Assembly (NCBI GenBank): GCA_948567375.1
Contig: OX419756.1
Span: forward strand, 33,830,552 to 33,894,551
Origin: Lunularia cruciata
Taxonomy: Eukaryota > Streptophyta > Marchantiopsida > Lunulariales > Lunulariaceae
Length of the DNA: 64,000 bases
Direction of reading: 5' to 3'
The translations under genes were made by a program, and so were the position numbers. Below are positions 35,722-47,108 of the stretch, piece by piece. Within the stretch, counting starts at the first letter, position 1; the number at the start of each line of letters is the position of its first letter. The notes beneath the pieces are model-generated. The model ran no database searches. It was not told the origin of the DNA and saw nothing but the letters and a program-made list of their open reading frames with translations.

Positions 35722-36412
35722 CTATTATGGAGCTTTTGCATTGAATTCAGCCATGGTGAAAAACTACATATCAATCTACTCCAATTGAGCATAACTTCCT
35801 CACACACATCAACTCTATTCATGGCTTTGGACCACTCTAAATTGACACATCTCTTGACCCTAAAAGAAGACAAGAAAGTCAAGATTTTTTCACAAACTGT
35901 AGAGAAAACACCCATTCAAAGGGCAATGGACAAAAACAAGCCCTTTGTGATGGTGATCAAAGGCAAAACAAGGCAAAATTTAAGGAGTCAAAGAAACTCT
36001 TAAAATGTAAGTCTTTTTGCCCTCCACTCTTATTGCTAATTATATTTCCTATACATGGAATCTAGGGAGGTTCCATTTGGAAGATATTGACCATCTAAGA
36101 ATCAATCATCAAAAATTCTTATTATGCTGAAATTTAGTAGGCAACTAAATTTGAGCCTTTGGAATAAGACATCTCCAAAGAGTATAAATGATTTTGTTTT
36201 GGACAAAAAATTCATCTTGACCCTCAAAAACATGATGGAAATTTTGTCAATGTAGAGTATTGGTATTTCTCTTTGCCGTCACTTGGCTAATGGAACTCTA
36301 GGTTAAGCAACACATCTTGCTACTACATCATAGGAAGTATTGTTATCTCCAAGCTGCACTTCTTTTTCTTGCCTTGCACTACCAGACATGTAAGGCACTT
36401 TGTGCTCCCTAT

Positions 36413-36425
36413 GGCTCTAATACCA
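36413..36425 (-). other. Primer-binding site of the copia element
   Basis: Minus-strand TGGTATTAGAGCC directly follows the LTR. One transition separates it from the initiator tRNA-Met site TGGTATCAGAGCC. Confidence 0.85.
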
Positions 36426-36699
36426 TGTCAAGAAACTCATAGTACACACAAGAGAGAGAGAGAGAAAGAACGGGAATAAACCAAGAGAATAATCTAGGTA
36501 CTCCCTAGTGTATATATATATAAATCTAAGAACAAAGCATTACCCACAAAGTAGGGTAAGCCAAGAACCTAGTGTGCCACATAGGTGGTGGCTTTCTAGC
36601 TAACTTTGTAACAAGTGTACTAAGTGTGAATCCAATATTATACAAGTTAAGTCTAACCAAGAACTAGTTCACACCTATATAGAACTTGGAGTCTCAACA
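36426..36699 (-). repeat. 5' LTR of the copia element
   Basis: On the minus strand it runs from TGTTGAGACTCC to TTGACA (TG...CA), 274 bp, typical for a small copia LTR. It contains a (TA)n stretch near 36513 and a (GA/CT)n stretch near 36455. Confidence 0.8.
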
Positions 36700-39146
36700 T
36701 TCCCTTCCAACTTTTAGACATGTAACTTCATCTTCATTACCTTTCCTTGAGCTACTTGCTCCAACATGGCTACAAACTGATCTTGAGCTTCCTCCAATTG
36801 CTTGAGGATCTTTGGCTTCTCTTCCTTTGAGTGGCTTTTCAATACTTCCACTTCCTTCTTCACTTCCTCTAATATTTAGGGTCTATTGATTGTCCTCTCT
36901 TCCTTCTCCTTCTTCAACTCTTTGGCTGGATTCTCCAACTAAACAACCATCTTCTTCCAATATTTGAACATTTACACTTCCAAGGTGACCACCCATATCT
37001 TGGCAATTTCTAATTCTCCTCAAATACTTATCACTTATTTATCTTTATCCTTCATTTGCTCCTCATACCCTTGCTACTTTTGCTTGTACTCAAGCCAAAG
37101 TGCTATCAAATCTTTTGCAGCCTCCAAGTGTACTCTTTGCAGCTTCCTAATGTACTCTTTATATTGGCTGTAGTTTGTTGTGAGTGAATTATTTTATCTC
37201 TTCACTTCATAATCTTCCTAGCCAATGCATATGCATTTTTGGCCTCCTCTTTATTTATATAAAGAGGAAGCCAAAAATGTTCATACTCTTTTCTAGCTCT
37301 TCTATCTACCTTTCTTCCTTTGCCTTCTTGGTGTTAATTACCTTGTGTAGCTTTTGGACAAGTGAAGTGTAATCCACTATATTTGGGTAGACTCCTAATA
37401 TTGCTATAGAATGAGCTCCATCATTTTCAAGGTTGAACCTACCAATTATATCACAAAACAGGCCACTTTATTGGTACATTTTGCTCTTGTGTAGCTTCTC
37501 TTCTCACGTTGGTTTATACTCTATTTGGAGGGTCTTTGCCTTTGAACTTCATGTCCACCTTTCCTTTGGCTTCTTGTTTTGCGTGATGCTCTTTGAGCTC
37601 CACTTGTTCTTCTTTAGAGATATGCTTCTATTGTCCTTTGGTGATGTCCACTTCTTGGATGGACTAGGGGGCTTTTAGGCCAAATTTTTCTTTGGTGTCT
37701 TTGGCTTGGTCTTCTTGATCAAATTCATTTGCTTCTTGCTCCTCTAGATTTGGGGCAGATTGTGTATTTTTGTATTGGTCTTTGTCTTTAGGCCCTAATC
37801 CAAACCCGTACAAGGTAAAAAAATCTTCTTCTTCTTGATCCTTGGCTTTGGAGTCTTTTTCTTCGTCCTTTTTCTTCCTCCTTCATGACACATCTGTAAC
37901 ATGAAGATTATTTCTTGATCTCTTAGATGGGTTTTGAGACCTCAATGGAGTCATTGTCTTCTTTTTTGTCTTGACTATGGTGGCAATCTCTTCATTATCC
38001 ACTAGCACAAACCTTCCAATCTCCTTGTACTCTACATCTCCATCTTTAGACTTCTTGATGATAGATCAACCTTTAGGCTATGAGGTGAAGTACCCTGCTA
38101 AATGGCAATGGTTGGGGAAATTTTTACACTCCTCTTTCATGAGTACGTTAAGCCATGTATAGAAGTGGATGGAAATGAGGCTAGGTAAGTCACTCTACCA
38201 TCTTCTTCAAACTCTATGCACATGTTTCTTGCTTGCAAGTAGAATAGGTTTGCTCAATTGACCACTTCTCCTATTATGAATATGTATCCTCTTATATGTA
38301 TTCAAATAATATTATATAGTTGTTGTTGTGGTAGGTTTTCCTCTTAAGTCAAAATATTTTCATTATCCTCCAAAACTATTCTTTGGACCGGATCCTATAA
38401 CTACCCAATCTCAAGCCATTGTTCATGAATCTCTTCTCCCCAAAGAATGTACCAATTTGTTTATTCAGCTCTATGGGCCCAAACTTGGTAGCCAATATCA
38501 TACTCCATGTTTGACCTACATCTAGATCAAGAAAATTTCTCCAATTCTCCTCTATCCAAGCAAAGTGGTTCCCTTTAACATCTCTTGTTGCTCTATCCTT
38601 CCTCTCCTTCATCTCATAATTGATCCAAAAATCACTCAACTCCCAATTCCAAAGCAAGAAGTAGGGATGTTTGCTTTGGATCAAATGACTCCTACAACAA
38701 ATTGTACATTTGTACATTGTTGGGGTACAAAGCATTGCCTTAGGGATCTTTATCATGGGTTTTTGGACAAATGTCATGTTTCCTTTTGGGTGCAAATGTA
38801 AAAAATACAATAACTACAAGGTTTTTATTGCTACTTGCTCTTTAGCTTTGAGACAAAGAATGTTAGGAGGAAGTGAAATTGCTCCAAGTGCAATTGATTT
38901 TAAAGCCAAGATTTTCCAATCTGTAGGTGAGAAGTCACTCTCCATACATGCAAGCCCTTTGGTGAATGAAAATGGTCTTTGGCAGTAGGTCTTTATCTAG
39001 GTAATGGCACATTCAAATTGATGTACAATTTTTGGGTCCATAGGTCTTTTGTACTTGACTACTTTTCCTTTGACCACCCTTTAGACTAGACTCCTTTGGC
39101 ATTCATCCTTTGGAGTACCTTTGACTTTGTACTTGTTTCATTTGTA
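36700..39146 (-). pseudogene. Coiled-coil ORF of a probable non-autonomous LTR element (minus strand)
   Basis: From about 38810 down to 36738 the minus strand keeps a mostly continuous frame broken by single stops and shifts. The N-terminal part has WIEENWRNFLDLDVGQ. The middle is charged (VLVDNEEIATIVKTKKK, EEQEANEFDQEDQAKD). The C-terminal part is strongly heptad-like (ILEEVKKEVEVLKSHSKEE, LKQLEEAQDQFVAMLEQ). No RT or integrase is attached. The layout resembles the plus-strand ORF at 47109-49121. It is probably a Gag-like protein of a large non-autonomous retrotransposon; the function is not known. Confidence 0.45.
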
Positions 39147-39159
39147 TCTTTTCATATAT
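39147..39159. repeat. Target-site duplication, left side of non-LTR copy 2
   Basis: TCTTTTCATATAT, identical to 42905-42917. Confidence 0.85.
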
Positions 39160-39650
39160 GGGATTTCCCAGGGGAGCTGCGGGAGGAGCTGCGGGGAGAG
39201 TGTGGAGACGGGAGAGGAGAGGGAGAGACGTGAGACAATTTTGATAAAATCTGAGTGCTCTCTAGCATGTAGCCTTTGAGTGAATAGACGATTCTCTTTG
39301 TTTTTCAATTTCGGTTCCATTGGCACCTAGATTGAAGACTATGGAGAATGGAGTAGAAAGTTATGAAGTTTTTTAGTTTTTTTAGGGTTGAGAGTGATCA
39401 TTATACATTGAGAGTGATGGGTTGTGAATTTTCATTTCTAATCTCTGGGTTTTCATGATTAAGTTCCATGGGAATTTAATTTGAAAATTTTGGAGACGGA
39501 AATTGAAAGTTATGGGAGTTTATAGATTTTAGGGTTGTGAGAGAGATTGTTTTCTTATGTGAGTTGGGATGTGAGGGGTTGTGGTTTTGCAGATATGGGG
39601 AGATATGGAGAGGAGTATCATGTGTTACTATCATTATTCTTGTGCTAGCC

Positions 39651-42600
39651 ATGGCTACACCTTCCCATGTGGGGTCGCCTAGAGCGGGTCGGGATACACC
39701 ATGCCCGGTGTGTCACCGACGCTTTACCTCGCAAGGGGTAAAGACCCATGTGGGAAGGATGCACAAGGACTATGATTGGACCACTTGGGATGCCCACGTG
39801 AGACGAGCGACCACATCGACAGCAGTGACACTCGGGATTATGCACGCTTCTTCTATACCTTTGTTGATCGTTCCAGGGATACCGATCGAGTCGTGAGAGT
39901 GGTTAGCTTCTCAGGCGGGTTGCATTTTGGGGTTATTTGAGACTAGTTTTCCATGTCCACGTCTATTCCATAGGCTACCCCGCACACTCCATGATGAGGC
40001 TAGACAGGCTTTTTGCCTACCACTGGATTGTTTGGCACGTGATCCCTTGGACGAGTTAGCGTGGTTCCTATTCCTCCTACTCCCTCGATGGTGTCTTTGT
40101 TATGCTAGAGGGGGACGTGCGGGGCATAGAGAGGTGGCGGCTAGATTTTGTCGATTCCGAGCGGGGGATTGGGCAGCCCTTCAAGAGGAGTCTGTTAGGG
40201 CTACACGATTTAGGAGACATACATCGCCATAGGATACCACAGATTCCACTCGATTACGACGATGTAGGACATTGGGTCAGGCGGGAGAGTTTAGTAGAGC
40301 AGCATGAGCGCTACATCCTCTGTCTATAGCGAGTCCTACTGATGAGACCATCTCTTCCCTACGCTCATTGCATCCTATAGCAGTAGAGGGACTACCACTA
40401 GAGGTCTTAGATTATCAGCCTGAGCAGCCTTTATGTCTTGATAGGTCGCTATTTGCACAAGCATTGTGCACTGCCCCTCGCCTTTCCTCAGGAGGCTTGT
40501 CAGGGATGGTTTATGAGCACCTTAGAGATTGCTTCCAGGTAGATGATCCTTCTAGTGGTTTTATTGAGTTGTTTCAGGTGGCTGCAGCAGTAGCGAGAGG
40601 AGATATTCCTATGTCTGTTAGTCGGGTCTTAGGTGCTAGTCGACTTCTCGCGATCGAGAAGGACACGGGAGGCATTAGACCGATTGCTATTGGAGAGATC
40701 TTTTTGCGTTTGGTCAGTCGTACCATTGTCCTTCAGCATCGTTCTCACTTTCGATAGCACCTTAGTCCACATCAGTTTGGAGTAGCTACACCTGGAGGAT
40801 GTGAGGCTATATCTTTAGGCATTAGAGCACTCCTAGATATCCATCCGGAGTGGGTCGTCCTACAGGTGGACGTTGAGAATGCTTTTAATAGCGTCTCACG
40901 TGCATCCATCTTTAGAGAGCTTAGGGAGGCTGGTGGATCCTTGGCGAGTCTCATTCCTTTTGTGCGGTCTTTTTATGGCTCTCCTGCTTCCCTTTACTAC
41001 CAGCATGGTGGTTCACAGGAGGGAGTCACCGTCTTGGAGTCAGCTATTGGTACACATCAAGGAGATCCTTTGGGGGGGGGCCCTTATTTGCCATGGCTCA
41101 CTTTAGAGCTCTCCTGTCTACTACTTTGGCCATGCTAGGTTGTGTATTTCCATCCTTGGCAGATGATACACACATCCTAGGCCATGTAGATCAAATTAGG
41201 CAGGCCTTTGACTACTTGACTACCGAGCTACATCTAGTAGGCTTGAGAGTCAAGGTGTCAAAGTGTAGAGCATGGTCCCCTTTAGGTATCCCTCCCCACC
41301 TTGAGCTTCCAAAGGGGTGTATCACATCCACAGAGGGACTTCGTGTTCTTGGAGTGCCAGTAGGATCGGAGGATTTTGTCACACGCTTCTTGGACGCTGC
41401 TCTTGCAGAGGATGTTCTCCATGTGGATGACCTTCCATTACTAGGAGATCCGTAGGTGGCATTTGGTATACTCTCTTCCAGTATTGCTCGTCGACCATCC
41501 TACCTCATCCGTACAGTTCTCCCCTCATCGTCCTTCCTATCACGTCTGAGAGCATTTGATAGGAGGATTATGGGAGTCTTTGGTGATATTATTGGACCAG
41601 GGACTTTTGAGTGTGTGACAGGGGATTTGGCACGTAGACAGATGGCTCTACCGATCTCATGTGGTAGGGTTGGCTTGCTTTCTATGGAGGAGATGGCACC
41701 TATAGCGTTTTTGGGTAGTTGGGCTCTCTCGGCACCCCTACTTGCCTCTCGTTTTGTGGTTGCTGATAGGCCGGTTTTGGAGACTTATGTGACAGAGGTG
41801 GAGGGAGGATCCTTTTCTCTCCAGGTGTTATTGCGGCAAACAAGAGATAGTCTATCTCCACGAGCACGAGAGGGTTTTCCACCGTTTGCTTCACTATCGT
41901 CAGATTGGACTAGAGGTCTACAGTCTTCCTTGATGGAGCGACAGTGTGAGCATACGCTACATTCTCTCTTAGTTGACTCGTCCATTCCTCAGGCCACTAG
42001 AGCACGTCTACGCTCTTGCTCCGGCAAGGGTGCAGGCTTGTGGATCCTAGCTCGACCATGCATTAGGGCTTTCCGACTCGCACCGGCTACTTTCTCTACA
42101 GCGATGAGGTTTCACCTAGGTTTGGTCCACCCATCTGCATCTTCACTACTCACTTGTGAGTGTGGTTCTACACTAGATGCAGCGGCGGTCCACATGACAC
42201 GGTGTCCTTTTGGAGGACAGAGGATAGCTACCCATGATGCCATTAGAGACATAGTGTTTGCTATGGCACGAGAGAATGGATACTTGGCTTGGAGGGAGCG
42301 TTCGTATGCGTTGCAGACGACACGTGTCAGGGCAGACTTATACTTGGTCCGAGATGATCAAGTGACAATAGCGGATGTCGTGGTGACAGACCCTACGCGA
42401 GATACAGTTTTGGAGGGAGTGATTACCCATCCCCCTGGATGGGCGGCGAGTGCAGCAGCAGGTCGCAAGGTCTCCAAGTATAGGGGCATGCAACGAGGTC
42501 ACCTCTTTGTTCCTCTAGCCTTGGAGTTATATGGAGCGATGGACACGGCATTTGACACATTTGTCAGGGAGGGCGCGAGAGCTTATCATGTTAGGCGGCA

Positions 42601-42820
42601 GGGGGTACCACTCTCACTCTCATACTTTGTAGCTTACTTTAGACAGCGTGTATCCATTGCTCTACAGAGGGCAGTGGCTGGTGCAATCCATAGGAGAGCA
42701 ATCACATTAGGTGATGTTTCTTCGGATGCTCCAGTTGTGTGTAGACCGTACGACTTGCATAGCTCGGATATCTTAGGTGCGGTAGGGCAGATTTCTCACA
42801 CAGACTCTATTGGGGCTTAG
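39651..42820 (+). pseudogene. Non-LTR retrotransposon ORF (C2H2 finger, RT, restriction-like endonuclease), copy 2
   Basis: In order: a C2H2 finger (CPVCHRRFTSQGVKTHVGRMH region, about residues 18-38); an N-terminal segment with LLPRWCLCYARGGRAG and GDWAALQEE; RT with SGMVYEHLRD, GGIRPIAIGE, VDVENAFNS, GTHQGDPLG, LADDTHI, VKVSKC and LRVLGV; then a C-terminal SGKGAGLWILARP motif, a CECGSTLDAAAVHMTRC zinc motif (C-x-C-x8-H-x4-C), RADLYL, IADVVVTDP and KVSKY, matching restriction-like endonucleases of R2-type elements. Breaks: stops at 39894, 40230, 40305, 40755 and 41453, and a +2 frameshift in a nine-G run near 41082. The last 454 codons (41456-42820) are open. Stop 40755 (TAG) is shared with copy 1. 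The start is the ATG shared by both copies. Confidence 0.9.
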
Positions 42821-42824
42821 CCCC
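42812..42824 (+). other. Hairpin over the ORF stop codon of the non-LTR element
   Basis: GGGGC-TTA-GCCCC: a 5-bp perfect stem whose triloop holds the first two bases of the TAG stop. It is also present in the truncated minus-strand copy at 22925-23034. Copy 1 has GGAGC in place of GGGGC. Confidence 0.6.
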
Positions 42825-42858
42825 ATGTTACCTTTTTTGTCTCTCCCTTGTACGGCTT

Positions 42859-42875
42859 GATGGGGTCTTCCCATC
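42859..42875 (+). other. 3' UTR hairpin of the non-LTR element
   Basis: GATGGG (42859-42864), loop GTCTT, CCCATC (42870-42875). In copy 1 (9326-9342) one base change leaves a G-U pair. R2-type proteins are known to bind their 3' UTR RNA structure, so this could be the recognition element; that role is inference. Confidence 0.6.
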
Positions 42876-42904
42876 CTTCATTTTTCCTACGCGGTCGCCT
42901 TTTT

Positions 42905-42917
42905 TCTTTTCATATAT
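42905..42917. repeat. Target-site duplication, right side of non-LTR copy 2
   Basis: TCTTTTCATATAT, identical to 39147-39159. Confidence 0.85.
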
Positions 42918-43049
42918 AGACACAACTTCAAACAAGACTGAACTAATTAGTATCCTACCCCTAACAAGCAATTATCCTACCAAGTCCTTGTGAAGAAGGA
43001 GAAAAATGAATAATTTAATTGAATTTAAAATATGAGCACCATATACCTC

Positions 43050-45730
43050 CACCTCAATTGTGAGCATCCTTGCAAACATATGGAATATCCTTCCATTTGA
43101 ACTTAAGGGTAGTATCTGTGTACATGCTAGCCATTCACTTGGATGAAAAAAAAATCACTTCCAACCCATTTAATTGATCCATTATCATACACTTGCACTA
43201 CTCTATAGGGTAGATCCATTTGAGATGTAACTTCAGAAGGAAGATTTGATGTTGATTTTCATACAATAAAACTAAGTCTTTATTTGAAATCTCTACTCAT
43301 TTGATCTTCTTGTCATTTTATTACTCCCTTTGAGTTTATTTATCTTTATATGCTCATACAATTCATCTTGCTTCACCTCAAAGAACATCAATTGTTGTAA
43401 TTGAAGGCATTAATTTCTTTTTTGGAGAGAATCCTATAAGTAGGAACTTTGAATTCCACCAGCCAGATTGGATATAACCCATATAATAAGAAGTATTGAG
43501 TTTGCTTCACAGTGATCTTCTCAATAGTTTGGTAAGCACACAAGGCAGCTAGTAACTTGGTATTCCTATCATATGCATAATTGACAATCATCTTATTTAG
43601 GATTGTTGCAAAGAAGGCTATTATAACTCTAGGTCATGCCATTTGCCATTAGGTTATAAGGAGTGGTCTTTTGATGCTTGATCTAAGAATATTTGGTGAG
43701 AGCCTCAACTAAGCTATTCAAGAAATGGACTAAATGATTTTAATAAGATGATATTATGGAATAAAATTTTTAAGATTTAATGTTATCCCTCCAAGTAGCT
43801 TCTACCTCCACCATCTTTGTGGTATAGTAAGTACAGACCCAAATATACCTCTTTTGAGTGGTCTTTGTAGTGGGTTGGATTGGTTTAATGATATAAATTC
43901 TCCACTTTTGAATGGTGCTTAAGGTAAAATTGGTCTCAAGGGCCTTAGAGTCATAGGATTTGGATCCACACTTATGACTCAATGAATTTTGCTTCATTGG
44001 TAGACTTATGATCTCTTAATATACTTGTACACATCCTTGTACATAATTGGCCACCAATAGCCTATTGCTGAAATCTTCTTCATAATGTTCTTCAAGGCAT
44101 AATATCCTCATGAAGCTTCCACATGTATGAACTATATCACTCTTCCAACTTTGTATGATTCCAAACAATGATGAAGCACCTCATCCCCTTCCATCCTAAA
44201 CAAGTGTTACTCTTTAGTTGGTACAAACTCATCTTGTGAAAGGATTTTTCTCTTTGCTTAGGATGGATCCCTTTAGGACATTGCAATGTGCAAAGGTACT
44301 TGTACTCTACCATAACAACATTTTCCCCTTACCATTGATATTTGAAATAGGTCCTAATCCAAGAAGTAGTCATTGAGGTCTTTGGGTTGATCTTTGGTCC
44401 TTAGTTAAGAAAGGAGATCTGCATTCTTGTGGTGAACTCCCTTTCTTAATTGCACACAATGTAGGTGAACTCATGCAAGAAGAATATCCACCTTGCAATT
44501 TCTGCAAACAAGTCTTCCTTCTTTGTTCGATGATGTAACATATAATGATCTACATGGATGACAGATTCATAACCCAATAAGTAATGGCAAAACGTTTTGC
44601 AAGCATCCATCATTCCTAAGGCTTCTCTCTCATTTGTGGTATAATTTTGCTGAACATTGGACAATTGTCTACTATCATTAGATAATCCTTCTTGTTGTCA
44701 TCCTTTTGTCTAAGTACTACACCTATTGCTATGGAGGAAGTATCCATAAAAACATGAAACCTTCTTTCTCAATTAGGAGCTTGCATCACTAGTGCTTCCA
44801 CTAATTTGGTTTTTAGTGTAACAAAGCCCCCCTCTTGCTTCTATATCCACACATATTTTTAATACTTCTTCAACAACTTTATGAGTGGTGCTATTAAGAC
44901 TACATAATTTGCTATAAATCTCTGGTTTTGGTAGTATTTTGCATGGACTAAGAAGGCATAGAGTTCTTTCAAGTTCTTTGTGGCTTAAGGGCTTGAATGA
45001 CCTTAACTTTCTTTGTATCAATGCCTCTTCTTGATACATGTGTTTCACTAAGACCCCTTTGGTCATTACAAAGAAACATTTCTCTAAGTGAAAGGATAGA
45101 CTTGTAGTGCAAAAATTCTCAAATGTCTCCCCAAAACAAAAAGAGGGTCCTCCTCTTTGGCCAAAAATACAAAAATCATCTATTAAATTTTCCATGAACT
45201 TCCAGAGGTAATCTTTTGAGATAGTTTTCATCATTCTTTGAAATGTTGCAAGTTCAGTACATAAAAAGGGCATTTTGTTATAAGCATAGGTTTCCCAATC
45301 AAGAGTGAAAGTAATTTTATCCTTATTTTTTTCTTAAATAAAAACCTTGTCATATCTCAAAAATACATCTAGAAAATTGTAATAGGCATATCATGCAACT
45401 TGATGGAGGATAATTTTTTTGAATGGCAATAAGTGATGGTACTTCTTTGTAGCTACATTCAATTTCTAAAAGATCCTAGCACACTTGGATCTTTCTTGTC
45501 CTCTTTTTTTTCACTTAGCATTTGTTGTTGAGTACCAAGAAAATGATACTAGCCTAAAGATACTTATCTATTTTAGCCTTCTAGCAACAAGTACTTTGGG
45601 TTGAGTTGGTACTATCTTTGCCAAATAAGAAGAATTGCACCTTCTTCAAGATCAATGGGATGCTCACCAAATTGTTGGGAAATAATCTATCACAACATTT
45701 GTAGCACCAAAGCTAATTTGCTTGGATGTT
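43050..45730 (-). pseudogene. Ty3/gypsy pol remnant (RT, RNase H, integrase), minus strand
   Basis: Reading leftward from 45730: an RT lead-in (EHPIDLEEGAI, YQLNPKY), RT core (MPFLCTELATFQRMMK, LIDDFCIFG, LSFHLEKCFFVM) to about 44800, RNase H (VQQNYTTNEREALGM, CHYLLGYESVIHVDH, ARWIFFLHEF) at 44664-44446, and integrase (KWRIYIIKPIQP near 43900; LYGLYPIWLVEFKVP near 43470). RT before integrase is the Ty3 order. Frames are broken throughout and no LTR was found at either end. It is a different lineage from the chromovirus at 50.9 kb. Confidence 0.8.
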
Positions 45731-46260
45731 TGAGTGTTAGTCTTGGCTATCATAGTTACCCCAATAGCTGTTTAGAGGCTACTTAGTGGGAGCCATATTT
45801 TGTGTTAGGGCTACTGATCATTCAAGATGAGTTCAAGGATATGCAACATTGTTTTGGGAGCATCTAGATATCTTTGCCTTGAAGATCAAGAAGATGTGTG
45901 GCATCCCATGACAGCTTGGGAAACATTGGTTCAACCTAGAAGAAGGTGCAATTCTGGTAAGGCAACAACAATATAGACTCAACTCAAAGTATTCATTGCT
46001 ATTGAAGGAAGAAATAGACAAGTATCTGTGGGTTGGTATCATCTTCCGTGTACTTAGCAAAGAAGAAGTGTCTCCCATTGTAGTTGTGCTCAAGAAGAAA
46101 ACATGGAAGATGCAAGTGAGTCTAGAGTTTTGAAATTTGAAGGTAGCCATAAAGAAGGATAATAATCCCTTGCTTTTCATGGATGTTATTTTAGATCCAG
46201 TTGTAGTACATGAGTGTTATATATTTTTGTGGTGCCCACATTTTTTTTTTCTCAAAATAG
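45731..46260 (+). pseudogene. Ty3/gypsy RT fragment, plus strand, head to head with the previous one
   Basis: The plus strand shows NLEEGAILVRQQQYRLNSKY, LLKEEIDKYLWVG, SPIVVVLKKKTWKM and KKDNNPLLFMDVILD, the RT lead-in and first RT boxes of the same family as the minus-strand remnant. It ends near 46250 before the catalytic boxes. The two copies point away from a junction near 45.73 kb. Confidence 0.7.
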
Positions 46261-47108
46261 AGAAGAAGAAGTGTATAGAGAATCATTGCGCCTATATGGC
46301 CAAAGAAGGCAAAGAAAAGAGTCTTTGGGATGAAACCCAAGGTAAAGTGACTTTGGGTCATAAGGCAAAGTACTCAAAAATGCCTTGTTAGCATACAACC
46401 CGAAGTAAGGAATCTTTGTATTGGGGGGAGCTCAACCCAAGGCAAAGACAGTGTAACAACCTTTCGTCGGGGTGAGAAATTCAAGAAGGGACCGTTCAAA
46501 ACCGGCGGCCCATACGCATGAATTACAATTGATAGTGACAGGCGCATGCAAGAGGTGTGATTTCTCAATAGAAACTCAAATTGAAGAGAGACAAAGAAAG
46601 CACAACTCTATAAAAATTGGGCTAACAAAAAAGCAATGTCGAGCAATTTTCCTTTGTCGTTGAGAAGTTGTCCTGTAGGTGATCGTGGGAAGGGAAATAG
46701 AGTTGAAGACGCGCTAGTGTGTAAAGGGGAATTCAAGAGAGTGAAACCGAGAGACAATGAGAAAGCATGAGAGATGGGAGGAGGCAAGAAGAACTCCAAA
46801 TTTGTAGTGAGGAATCATGTGATTTGGAGGTTAGATATGATTGCAAGAATTGAAGTTTTGAGCCAACTTTGGATCACTTTCTTGGCGTGGAACTAGAATG
46901 TCAGTTTTCTAGGTTTCATGACAGAGATAATCGAGAGTAAGTGTCTCAATGGTCCCAAGGAAGAGGGGAAGAGAGGAAATCCGGCTTGCTAGACAGAGTC
47001 GGATTGGAGATTAGTGCTTGGGAGAGAGGCATGCATGGAGCAAGGTGCCACATTCTTGGGTAAGGGAGAAATAGCAGAAGAGACTCAAGAAGTGAGGATG
47101 CTTTCTCT
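46261..47108. other. Spacer or leader of the coiled-coil element, no gene seen
   Basis: Purine-rich on the plus strand after about 46700. TGTAACAACC at about 46452 could be an LTR start, but no matching copy is visible, so no boundary is claimed. Confidence 0.35.

Larger units (their letters stand above)
31841..36699 (-). mobile_element. Ty1/copia LTR retrotransposon, degenerate, 3' LTR not found
   Basis: On the minus strand the order is 5' LTR (36699-36426), primer-binding site, gag with zinc knuckle (about 35720-34880), integrase C-terminal part (about 33815-33588), then RT and RNase H remnants (about 33010-31860). Integrase before RT is the copia order. No second LTR matching 36426-36699 is visible near 31.8 kb, so the 3' end is deleted or too drifted. 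Many stops and frameshifts. Confidence 0.85.
39160..42904 (+). mobile_element. Full-length non-LTR retrotransposon with restriction-like endonuclease, copy 2
   Basis: About 3745 bp, bounded by an exact 13-bp TSD, with no poly(A) tail. It has a 5' UTR of 491 bp, one ORF of about 1055 codons (39651-42820) and an 84-bp 3' UTR. The left flank is the minus-strand coiled-coil ORF and the right flank a Ty3 remnant, so it landed in older repeats. It is better preserved than copy 1 but still broken. Confidence 0.9.

Noticed and set aside
41700-41985. Minus-strand frames of 64-66 codons in the non-LTR element
   Set aside because: Antisense shadows, also present in copy 1, of the endonuclease-side coding frame.
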